Assembly (NCBI GenBank): GCA_030077755.1
Contig: JAQJZZ010000020.1
Coordinates: 124,001-188,000, forward strand
Origin: Filosporella fistucella
Lineage: Eukaryota; Ascomycota; Leotiomycetes; Helotiales
Direction of reading: 5' to 3'
DNA length: 64,000 bases
The position numbers and the translations under genes are program-made. Positions 54,943 to 64,000 of the stretch are shown here, piece by piece. Every line of letters begins with the position of its first letter. Within the stretch, counting starts at the first letter, position 1. The notes beneath the pieces are model-generated. The model did not search any database. It saw only the letters and a list, made by a program, of their open reading frames with translations, and was not told the DNA's origin.

Positions 54943-55620
54943 ACTAAAGCTAAGATAACTGCAAGATTGAAAGTAGCTTTTGCAGCATTTATCGCATTGG
55001 CTGTGTTGGCTGCTATCATGTCGGTAACAATCACAAAACCGAGACTTACAAATTTTGGAACCTACAATGCAGTGCAGAGAACAGTATACAAGGTGGTTGT
55101 AACACTAATTGCAACTATTCTCACCGCATTCGTCGTTGATGAACTTCGGGGCCTCCACCTCGGTCAGATTGACAACAAACTCGATAACTTCTAACAAACC
55201 GATGCCACAGTCCAAAAGCCGATTGATAAGAAGGTGCACACTGCTCTGGATATCAGCATCCTGAAATACAAACTCCAAAAAAATTTCGTGGAGTCTTCAT
55301 TCCTTCTTACTGGGCTTATGACTACGTGCATCACTGCATGTTTTACCGCGACTGTAGCAACCAGAGTGGAATCTTACAACCCGTCATTACCATCCTCAGA
55401 TCCAAACATTTTGAGTACTGTAAAGTCGTTGGCGACGACACAGAAATCGTATGTGTAGCGGCACATCCTCCAGAATTTGACAGAAATCGATGGACCAGAT
55501 TGAATATAGTTAACGCTGCCGGTGGTCAAATAAAAATGCAGCAATTGGTAAATCTGCTTCAAATCCAAGTCTCGTTTCTCGTCTTAAACAGGTTGATATA
55601 CTGTGCTACTCACAACTGAA
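54943..55620 (+). pseudogene. Decayed gene for a multi-pass membrane protein
   Basis: One plus-strand frame encodes two hydrophobic segments (VAFAAFIALAVLAAIMSVTI; VYKVVVTLIATILTAFVVDE), then a TAA at 55192-55194, and then continues in the same frame with a charged linker and another segment (FLLTGLMTTCITACFTATVA). After about 55390 the likely continuation (YCKVVGDDTEIVCVAAHPPE) is in a different frame. There is no start codon at the left end. This is a broken remnant of a fungal membrane protein whose family I cannot name. The pattern of stop plus frameshift, and the absence of splice signals that would remove both, argue against a working gene. Confidence 0.55.
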
Positions 55621-56430
55621 AGCGAAGATAACATGAATCAAACATGCAACAGCTAAATTTTCCCAGAAGACACTGCAGTTTTCTGAGCATCATGTTGATC
55701 CTGAGTGTGTTCTTAAACATGTATTCCAGGTTCCAGAAAAAGAAGCTCAGCAGATTCAGGATCTCTTGGGTGCTCGAAAGAGACACCAAGTCTGGTTTCC
55801 ATCTCCGTGAAATGATGAGATAAGTCGTTAATCGGATGTAATTTTGTGGCAAAGAATTTTATTCATACAAAGACCTGCGATCCAGAATTTTCCGTCTGTT
55901 TAATTATCAGAATTTATCACTATTTGTAATGATGTCAAAGAACCCTCAAAGTGAACATCCAATACTGCTTACTAACCTTCTCGTATTCTCCTCTCCTTGG
56001 AACCTGCATAAACGAACGCCACATCCTCGTGCAAGCTTCTTGCCCCCCGGAAGCCTCTCTATGTTTCAAAATTTCTCTCGTTCATTTCCCCTAAGTAGTT
56101 TAGCTCAGGTACAATCCGGATTACTAAGAGCGACAACCAAGGTTATTCGAGAGGCATGTTAATATAAACATCAGAGCATGGAGAATTTCGGGAAATACAG
56201 TTGATCATTTTCTTGATTGGATTATTTATTTTGGTCCAATGTTACATTCGTGTTCGCCTCTACAGGGGAGCTCTGGAGTAGTAAAGACGAGTATAAATGG
56301 AGAGCTCACCTCTGCATTATGCTCGTTTTCCTCTTTGTCTCAGCAGTCAAAGTAATTACCAGAATCAATCCCAGAGTTTGCATTTGGAATATATATAAGC
56401 TCTTTCCATCCCATAAAACAAATCATCAAA
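55621..56430. other. Intergenic, no gene seen
   Basis: This contains the promoter of the GPI-protein gene, with TATATATAA at 56390-56398 only about 33 bases before the start codon. Open frames before it are featureless. Confidence 0.5.
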
Positions 56431-57420
56431 ATGCATTATCAATCCCTCTTCCTCATAGCCAGCCTGGCTTCCACCACACTCGCCAGCTCCTCCCTCACTT
56501 CTCGACAATCCAGTACCTGCGACCAACAACGATTGACTTGTGGCTCTGCACCTGGTGCAAATCAATCCCTCTGTGCGACTCAAAAGTCCGCCTGCGATGC
56601 CTGTGAAGCAGCCTACGAAGCTTACATCACCTCTCCAAACTCCAACAAATCTCTAGCTGCATCTCTCCGCAACGAGTGCTTTGCAGCCTCGGCCGTGGGG
56701 GATGGTAATGGAGTTCTACCAATCATTTCGAGCTTGACCGTCGCTGGAACCACCCCAACTTCTACTTCTTCTGCTGTTGCTTCTACAACCTCTTCTGCAC
56801 CGGCAACAACCACGACTGCAACAAGCACTTGTGACAAGCAGAGGCTCGATTGCGGATCTGCTCCAGGTGCTAATCAGTCGCTCTGTGCTGTACAGAAAGA
56901 GGCCTGTGATGCTTGTGAAGCAGCATATGAGTCTTATGTCACATCGCCAGGATCTAACAAATCTTTTGCTGCGTCTTTGAGAGACGAGTGCTTTGCAGCC
57001 TCAAAGCAGGGAACCGGCGATGGTGTTGTTCCAATCATAAGCTCTTTCAGTGCTGCACATACGGGAGTTGCAAGTGCTACACCAACAACCGGTAAGTTCA
57101 AGCTCTGCCAGAGGTATATTTATGTGAGTTTGCTAACGAGAATGGAAGTAGGACTCTACCCAACCGTCTCTGCCTCGACCTCCGCAGGTGAGACCTCCTC
57201 GTATCCAGGAGTAACACCTTCTCCTTCAGCCATCAGATCCACCACGACACTTGTTCAGACTACCATTGCATCCTCCACAACGCTGAGCACTAGTACAGCT
57301 CCAGGAAATCTAACCGCTATCCCTTCACCTACAACCACCACCTTTCCTGGTGCCGCTGATTCCTTGAAGCCTATTGGAGTTGTGGGATTACTACTTTTAG
57401 GTGCTGCGATGATCTTGTAG
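56431..57420 (+). CDS. GPI-anchored secreted protein with a duplicated six-cysteine domain
   Basis: The signal peptide (about 1-18) ends in TLASSSL. Two copies of a domain follow, each about 60 residues with six cysteines: CDQQRLTCGSAPGANQSLCA in the first and CDKQRLDCGSAPGANQSLCA in the second, each continuing CDACEAAYE and ending in ECFAAS before a PIISS stretch. The copies are near-identical, so the duplication is fairly recent. A Ser/Thr-rich stalk leads to a hydrophobic C-terminus (SLKPIGVVGLLLLGAAMIL) typical of a GPI signal. A 60-nt intron (57092-57151; GTAAGT, GCTAAC, AAGTAG) lies after the second domain. With it removed the protein has 309 residues. As 60 is divisible by three, retention gives a 329-residue form with an extra cysteine. 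Likely a cell wall or surface protein. Confidence 0.82.
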   Translation: MHYQSLFLIASLASTTLASSSLTSRQSSTCDQQRLTCGSAPGANQSLCATQKSACDACEAAYEAYITSPNSNKSLAASLRNECFAASAVGDGNGVLPIISSLTVAGTTPTSTSSAVASTTSSAPATTTTATSTCDKQRLDCGSAPGANQSLCAVQKEACDACEAAYESYVTSPGSNKSFAASLRDECFAASKQGTGDGVVPIISSFSAAHTGVASATPTTGKFKLCQRYIYVSLLTRMEVGLYPTVSASTSAGETSSYPGVTPSPSAIRSTTTLVQTTIASSTTLSTSTAPGNLTAIPSPTTTTFPGAADSLKPIGVVGLLLLGAAMIL

Positions 57421-58470
57421 ATGATGTCCTAGTCCATCCAGGTTCTGGTGTCGAACTGTATTTGTAATTTTAGATCTCCCTCGTGATATAATTTAATACA
57501 TTGTCTTGTCCTAATCAATTAAAGCATTATTAGTTGTAAGGTCTACCCTCGGTGATATTTGATGTTATTATCCTACCAACAAGCTGAACCCAACTTCCTT
57601 GCCAGAAAAGCAAAGAATATTGTGTCCTAGATTGTCTACAATACTAAATTTGGATGATTACACATTCAAGTAATAGATAAGCGCTATTAAGTATGGAACT
57701 AAGGATGCGAGTCTGAAGAGCTTGAAATTAGCAAGCACGTGGGTCGAAAGGGGAGGGGGGTCTAAAATAAAGTACAAAATAGAGCCAAAAGAAAAATTGG
57801 AAATAGAAATGCAAAAATTCAACCGCTGTTCGAACAGTCGGACCAGCCGATCTGAACGTTAGCTTTCGGTGCGAATGAATGGACGAGCCAAGTCAAACGT
57901 TAGGGTTGAATCTTAACGATCGTAAGAACCTACCCACTCAGCCACTGCAGCTTTGTGTGATAGCACTCCATCTGCTACCAGATTAGATATGTTCAACTCA
58001 AGTATTGTGCCAGACGACTTGGGATGAAAATGCACATGACTTTTGTTCAAAAGTTTTCCTAGTTTGGTATGGAGAATATCAAGGATATAAACAATTTTAT
58101 ACCAGCGTTAAAGCAATCGCAGTCTCGAACTTTTATATTCCTCATTCAATAATATGGTACATCTTAACATGTTCAGTGTAATAAGATGAGGATAAATTGG
58201 CCCTTTTCGAAGCCTCTTAGCTGCATAAAAATTATCTCTCGCAAAGGATAAACTTCCTTCCCTCTCATCATATAGTCAAGCATTCAGCGTTATACTTGGT
58301 AGCTTGAATCATCTCTCTCTTCACTTTGGAAAGCGTAAGTGAAGTGAAAATGATATTTGATTGACACTGCCCGCAACTAGGAACATTCCACCTTTCCGAA
58401 AGCCCACCAATAGCTTGCACATGCTCTGTCTCCTGATTCACCTGCTTCCTCATTCGTCTGAACCCTGAAC
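57421..58470. other. Intergenic between convergent genes
   Basis: No gene is recognised. At 57828-57910 there are short inverted words (ATTCAACC and GGTTGAAT; CTGTTCGAACAG is itself palindromic), of unknown meaning. Confidence 0.45.
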
Positions 58471-58728
58471 TCACTGACACATAAATGGATTGGTACAAAT
58501 ACCAGTGGCGTCCGTGAAGCAATCACACTGGTCCATGCAGATTTCGCCCGTCCATTCCGGATTCGGCGTAAATGCAATACCAAGGTGGTTACAAGTCCAT
58601 CCTTGCCCCTCACAAGTAGCTGTCTCGTTTCCACAGTCAAGCTCCCAATTTTGTCGGTTATTGATCGCCGCCGAACTGGAAAGCCCAGCCGTCAGGATGG
58701 CGGTTGCGAAGATAAAACTGAAATGCAT
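58471..58728 (-). CDS. Small secreted 8-cysteine protein
   Basis: This single-exon gene encodes 85 residues. The signal peptide (MHFSFIFATAILTAGLSSSA) is followed by about 65 residues with eight cysteines: LDCGNETATC, GWTCNHLGIAF, EICMDQCDCF and GICTNPFMCQ, the last ending the protein. There is one N-x-T site (NET). The spacing differs from that of the pair at 18-19.7 kb and from the peptides at 21-24 kb, so it is a separate family that I cannot name. A TATATAAAG-like element lies about 270 bases upstream and a GTGGGGTAA element about 350 bases upstream. The start codon was chosen for the signal peptide; the frame is open for 16 more codons upstream. Confidence 0.72.
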   Translation of the reverse strand: MHFSFIFATAILTAGLSSSAAINNRQNWELDCGNETATCEGQGWTCNHLGIAFTPNPEWTGEICMDQCDCFTDATGICTNPFMCQ

Positions 58729-59219
58729 GATGGAAGTTGAGATAGTGGCGATATTTCTGACCAAAAGACTAATCATATCAGTTGCTCAATTCAATATTTC
58801 TAACGTGGGGGATGGACACTAACCTCGTAAATAGAGTTTTAATTTGAGTAATCTGATCTCGTTGTAAAATGAGACTTGGATGGAATTCCGCTGAGACCTT
58901 GGAAATAGAAGTGAGACGAGTTGCTGCTTCAATAGATGTATGGAATCAATTGAGGGGTAATTTCAGAGATGCATTCTTCTAGATGATTCCTGATGCTCTT
59001 TATATATGAAATAAATATTCAACCTCAGCTAGAAATTAACGAGGTTATAAAGGGCTTGGACGAGGTGAGCTGAAGCCGTGTGGGGTAAATTCAACATTCT
59101 AGAAAGGCTTATCTCAGATCTGCAGTAAGATACCGATTCCATCTCACAGGAATAATACAACGGACTAATGGACCGAGTATTGTAAAAGGGCTCTGAAATC
59201 AGTGTTTATTATACTAGTC
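58729..59219. other. Intergenic, promoter of the 8-cysteine protein; edge of the AT-rich block
   Basis: Base composition is normal up to about 59215, where CACGTGTGGCACGTG marks the last mixed-composition sequence before the AT-saturated block. Confidence 0.5.
59080..59088 (+). promoter_or_regulatory. GTGGGGTAA element upstream of the 8-cysteine protein
   Basis: The fourth copy of the 9-mer, about 350 bases before the start codon of the gene at 58471-58728. Confidence 0.3.
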
Positions 59220-61150
59220 ACGTGTGGCACGTGTTCGGCTATTTTCTAGTGTTTTATCATATTATTCCAGGGCTCGACCTTTTATACTTAGAGACTTAGA
59301 CAATAATGCCATAATTACTAAAGACCACCAGCTGCTTACCCTTTTTATTATTTATATTATTTATGATTCTATTTACATTAGTGACCTATGCAGGGAGAAA
59401 AACCGAAGGCTCTATCTCTATATACCCTTTTATTATAAGAAATTTATTTATATAATTTTTAGCCATAGGAATAAAAGCTTTAAAGCTATTAATATTTATA
59501 AGATGCTATAATATAAATAAAATATGGGCTATGCCAAAGACCCTAAGAATATTTAAAGGTCTAAGCTTATTATAATAATATTAAAAAAAAAGCTCTTACC
59601 ATAAAACGCCTTTAAAAACTCTATAATTCCATATATAATTAATAACCGAAATAAATTATATAGGGGATTAAACCTTTTAAGACTATTTAAAACCTGGAGT
59701 TTAATAAAGGAATTAATATATTAAACCATTTTAAGATATATTAGAGTTTATATTATACTTTATAACTTATAGCTTAAATTAATAGAGATCCTTTTAAATA
59801 TCCTAGTGAAATATCTTTAAATATTAAAAAAAGGGGTATTATTCCTAGAATATAAGGAGATTTTAGGGGAAGGAATAAGGGAATTAAATTAGACTCTTTA
59901 TAAGCTTAATACCCACATTTAAAAAAATTATTATTTAATAAAAAAGATATAAGATATAATAGCCTTACTCCTAATATTAAAATTATTATTTAATATATTT
60001 ATTATAAAACCAATAATTATATTTATTAAAAATAGCATAAGAATTCTTAAAATAGATAATATTACTAAAATGGACACATTAGCACTAATAAATAATAATA
60101 AGTCTAAAGCACCTTTAATTATTACCCTTAATATTATTAATTACTTTAGCCCTATGCTAGCACTAGGGAATAAAGGCATGCTATACTTTAATAAAACTTA
60201 TATTAAAGAATTTATACGTTATTTTAAAGAAATATATAATAATTATGGAATCTTAAAAGCTAATAAAATTTAAAGGCTCTTAAAATATATTAATTAGATT
60301 AGACAATAATAAATCAAAGGCCTATCCAAGTACCTTAATAAGAAATTATATGCTAAATTCGCTCTTATAATTTATAAAGAATTCGCTAACTTTAACCCTA
60401 AATAACTTAAAATGTTTATTACCTTCCTTAAATAATTTATTAGGGTTAAACGTAAATCTATTAATCTTAAAGCATTTCTTAGGGAATTCCATATTATATT
60501 AGGAGAGCTAATTATAAAGGGTATCTTAAGTCATGCTAATTAAGGGAGATTCCTACTTATTGGCTTGCCTAAGTCCATAAGGGAAAAGATTATTAATAAA
60601 TATTAGGTTAATTATAATAAACCGGAATCTTATAATAAATATAGCCAATTTAAAGAATATGCTAAGAATTTTATAAATATTAGATATAGCTTAAAGGTTT
60701 AAGAACTTTAAAAAAACCTAATAGCAAGTTATAAAGAAGAGATAATATCTATGATTAAATAGCTTAATAATCCAAAACCACTTATAATATTAGCTATTAA
60801 TCCGCCAATAATATTCTCTTAAATAGCTAATATAAACGTAAAGTTAAAGGCATTTACGTTAGATTTTAAACGTTTAAAGATTAGGAATATAAGAGTAAAA
60901 AAGAAATTAAATAGTGAGAATTATAATCCAGAATTTAAAAGAAAAGCAAGAGCTTAATATCTTATATATAGGAATAAGTATAATAAATATTTTTATTAGG
61001 ACTTAAAATATAATAATAATATCGATTTCTTAAATAATATTTTTATTAATATATTACGGTTATAGGATTATTATAGGAATAGGATAAGGAATACGCCGTC
61101 TCTTAATAGTTTTAAGAACCATATAGGGAAAAGTCACGAGGGAATAGTTA
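59220..61150 (+). mobile_element. RIP-decayed retroelement remnant with gag-like region
   Basis: The block is nearly all A and T and full of TAA and TAG. Reading the plus frame and ignoring stops, a continuous protein can be followed from about 60070 to 61150: LINNNKSKAPLIITLNIINY, FSPMLALGNKGMLYFNKTYI, then KLYAKFALIIYKEFANFNPK, AFLREFHIILGELIIKGILS, LIGLPKSIREKIINKY, and a basic tail. This looks like a gag polyprotein of an LTR element, with Lys and Ile where Glu and Thr probably stood and stops where Gln stood, as expected from C-to-T/G-to-A change in RIP. The stretch 59260-59510 has a further open piece of the same style. No enzyme domain was seen in this part. Confidence 0.65.
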
Positions 61151-64000
61151 TATAATGGATCCTTAAATCCTTATAAGCGAAATAGCGAAGGGGGATCCAC
61201 GGATTCAGCCCTAAGGGATCCTGGGATTTAATTAAGAATAAAGGTTTTATATAAGACTAGCACTTTTACCATTAAATAAGAGCTTTATGCTTAACTTTAA
61301 TTAGTATTCTTTATACTTAATAATATTATAAATAAAACGTCTTTATAATATATTTATCCCTTACCTAAAATCGTTATATAAGCACCGGCTTATATAATAA
61401 CCATTATACTTTAAGCACCTTTTTAAGGGATATTAACTTACTTAAATAATATATCCGGCAAAGCATTAATAAATGTATTTAGTCCTAAGAATAATATTAT
61501 AGGAATACCCTTATTATTTTAGAGAATGGATAATAACGTCCTTATAAGGGATAATGGCCCAAGTATTACCGAGTTTAACGCGTAGCTAAAGGAAATATTT
61601 AGGGTTAAGCTATTAAATACCTTTATAAGGAACCGAAAAGAGTTAAAGATCTTTCTATTATAGGTAGAGCTCTATATTTACTTTAATAATAATAAGTTCT
61701 TTATAGATAAAAGCTACGCTTTATGGATATCTTCCTATCTTTAGGGAGAAGCTATAAAATGGGTTTAGCCTTTCTTAATAAATTATTTTAAATATCCAAA
61801 TATATACGGAGCCATGGTAATTACGTAAATCATATTTAAAATGTGGGGAGGATTTAAGAAGGAGATTAGAAGAATATTTAGAGATATCAATAAAGTCAAG
61901 ATAGCGGAAACCCACTTATATGCACTAAAATAGACTAGGAGTATTATTAATTACTCCACGGACTTTTAAAAGCATACTAATTAAATTAGATAAGATATGA
62001 GAGTATTAATAAGCCATTATAAGCGGGGACTAAAACCACATATTAGCATGGAGCTCACTCGTATAAAAAAACCACCTTAAGATATAATATCATTAATTAA
62101 ATATATTATACGCATTAATAATCATATATATAAGTTTCGCCGGGAATAATATTTTTAAGGATATAATAAAAGGAGTTATTAAGCCAATTCGGGTAAATAA
62201 AGGGGGAAAGCATAAGAAAACCATTAATTAAATCTAATAAAATTAAATGCCGCTTCTCAAAATAATTAAGGGAAATCCAAATTATTACCGGAAGTTATAA
62301 AGTTATAATAAGAAAAGGGACTTTACTTTAATTATAAATTCCTTAATCATATTACATTGGCATATAAAGGGGAAAAGAAAGGGAATTAAAAAGGAAGGAA
62401 AACCTTAAATGCCGCGAAAAAGGAAATGCCCCGAGCCATAAGAACTTTAATATTTATAAAATTAAAGGAAGCTTATATAATTAAATAATAGTCTAATATT
62501 TACTAGATAATAGAGGAATAATTAAAAGAAGCCAAGATTAATACTTAATTAGAGCCCAATACTTGGGACAAAGAGCGAGGAATTAAATATAAAGCATTTA
62601 ATAAAGGAATTTAGCGCGCGGACTTTAAGGATTAATATATTGCCAAGTATTAGCTTTATAAGAGGGTTTATTAGGAAAACCCCTAGGTAAGAGAATTATG
62701 GGAAGTAGTCTAAAGAGAGGATACCCTAACTCACTAGAGCCGAGAGTGGTAAATAATAGGAATTAAGGATGATAAAATGGTTATATTTAAAGAATTATTT
62801 AAGATTGAGCCGGGAGGATTAACCTAAGGCATATTTTAGAGGCTAACGGAGGTTAATAGCAAGGGAATACTTTAATAAAGCTTTTATGGACATAAAATAT
62901 AAAATCAAGTATATAGCACTTATTAAACTTGCCTTAAGGAATTAGAATCTCTAGCCTTATAATTTTATAAGTATTAGACCCTATATAAATAAGATATAAA
63001 AAATCGTTTTTAGCAAAATAATATTATAAAAACGTTATATAATAAAGGAATTATAAAAGGATTTATAGGACTAATACTTTATTTAAGAGAAATATATTAG
63101 ATTACATACTTAGATTCAAATACCCGAACCTAAACGGATATTAAAACCCAATAAACGGGTATGGAAATCCGCGAAATAAATAAAAGCTAAAAGGTAAAAA
63201 GAGACCCTAGCTATAAATTAAGGATTATTAGGGGTAAGATATGCGCCACGGGAGGACCGAGCAAAAAATAGCTATATATAAATATATATTTAAGGAAATA
63301 TAAAGAATCAATTAAAGCAATAATAGATTATAAAGCAATAAGAAACTTTATATTACTAAAAACCATATTATTTATTAATATATTAACTAGGGTCACCGAG
63401 GACCTATACTCGCTATTAATAGTCAATGGATTATTAATTAATAACCGAGGAGGGCTAATTAATATATAAATGATACTAACTTATATAAGGATAAAAGAAG
63501 GATATAAAGAGGAAATATAATTTAATATTATTAAGATAGGATAATATTAAATTATCCTTAGGATGCTATAGCTAAAATAGCATGGACCTATTATTAATTA
63601 AAAAGTAAGGATAATTATCCTTAAGAGTTACTTATATAATAAGATATTATAGGTCAAATATAAGAACTTAGAACTTAGCTAATGAGAAGCATATGCCACT
63701 TTTATAAAAGAGCTAAAACGCCTATCCTAAGGTTCGCTATTAGGTAAAGTATTTAAGGAATATAGAGAGTTTAATAAACTATTTTAGGATAAAATAGGCC
63801 TAAAAGCATTATTAGCACATAAATCATAGGATCACGCGATTAAGATTATAAAGGGAAAGACGCCATTATTTAGAATTATATATAAACTTTTTATAAAAGA
63901 TTAAAAAACGCTTAGGAAATATATTAATAAAAATCTAAAAAAAAGGTTTATATAACCATTTAAGTCACTAATAGCTAGCCTAACGTTATTTATACCTAAG
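61151..64000 (+). mobile_element. RIP-decayed Ty3/gypsy retrotransposon (gag, protease, start of RT), runs off the window
   Basis: Again read with stops ignored. A gag domain runs from about 61526: RKELKIFLL, VELYIYFNNNKFFIDKSYAL, GEAIKWV, MWGGFKKEIRRIFRDINKVK, HYKRGLKPHISMELTRIKKP. A protease region is at about 63390-63610 (VTEDLYSLLIVNGLLINNRG, then an eroded I-L-[GR]-M-x-W/stop followed by HGPIIN and K, the usual end of the protease). Reverse transcriptase begins about 63750 (IGLKALLAHKS, DHAIKIIKGKTPLFRIIYKL, LRKYINKNLKKRFI) and the window ends inside it. All frames are plus. The part 61151-61500 may be the 5' LTR and leader. Gag differs from that of the preceding block, so two elements are present. 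It is not functional. Confidence 0.75.

Noticed and set aside
57835..57965. tRNA-like A box (TGGCTGAGTGGG) and B-box-like GTTCGAAC on the minus strand
   Set aside because: The two are over 100 bases apart, the T stem does not pair, and no acceptor stem or anticodon arm can be drawn. Neither a tRNA nor a SINE can be supported.

Overview
The window reads as nuclear DNA of a filamentous ascomycete, probably of the Leotiomycetes/Helotiales type (an inference from protein flavour, not proven). Genes are split by short introns (about 41-86 nt) with GTNNGT-like donors and CTAAC/CTGAC-like branch sites. Several products are typical of moulds: HET-domain proteins, small secreted cysteine-rich proteins, GH76 and GH47 enzymes, a late-sexual-development protein, a 2EXR protein and a cys-3/metR bZIP. 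The right end is an AT-saturated transposon graveyard of the kind left by repeat-induced point mutation (RIP). Exon joins were worked out by hand from frame, splice signals and family conservation, and joined lengths were checked to be whole codons.

Layout. 0-10 kb: the 5' part of a P5C reductase gene, a GH76 mannanase, an alcohol-acetyltransferase-family protein, a broken retropepsin-like gene, an acetate/ammonium transporter and a divergent HET-type protein. 10-17 kb: a seven-exon CSC1/TMEM63 channel, a nitrilase, and an lsdA-like gene broken by two stop codons. 18-24 kb: a gene-poor stretch with four small secreted protein genes. Two are tandem 8-Cys paralogues. Two are relatives sharing a C-x3-C-x3-C-x11-C-x3-C core. 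24-36 kb: HET protein, GH47 mannosidase, TatD nuclease with a probable mitochondrial leader, CENP-N/Chl4 kinetochore protein, and a cys-3/metR-type bZIP factor with a long intron. 36-50 kb: a zinc-finger-like nuclear protein, a SLAC1/TehA/Mae1-type transporter with an 8-nt microexon, an atypical homeodomain protein, an astacin-like metalloprotease, a 2EXR protein and a membrane-anchored HET protein. 50-59 kb: a 418-bp TIR element (MITE), a fusion of a STAND-type N-terminal domain with SH3, a decayed membrane protein gene, a GPI-anchored protein with a duplicated domain, and another 8-Cys secreted protein. 59.2-64 kb: RIP-decayed LTR retrotransposons (two different gag types, plus protease and the start of reverse transcriptase) running off the window.

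Themes. Housekeeping genes (proline synthesis, N-glycan trimming, kinetochore, sulfur regulation, CSC1 channel) are interleaved with accessory genes: three HET proteins, one STAND-N/SH3 protein and five small secreted proteins, next to transposon debris. A 9-mer, GTGGGGTAA, which contains a CreA/Mig1-type core, lies upstream of four minus-strand genes, three of which encode predicted secreted proteins. No gene cluster of a known secondary-metabolite type and no CRISPR, rRNA or convincing tRNA gene was seen.
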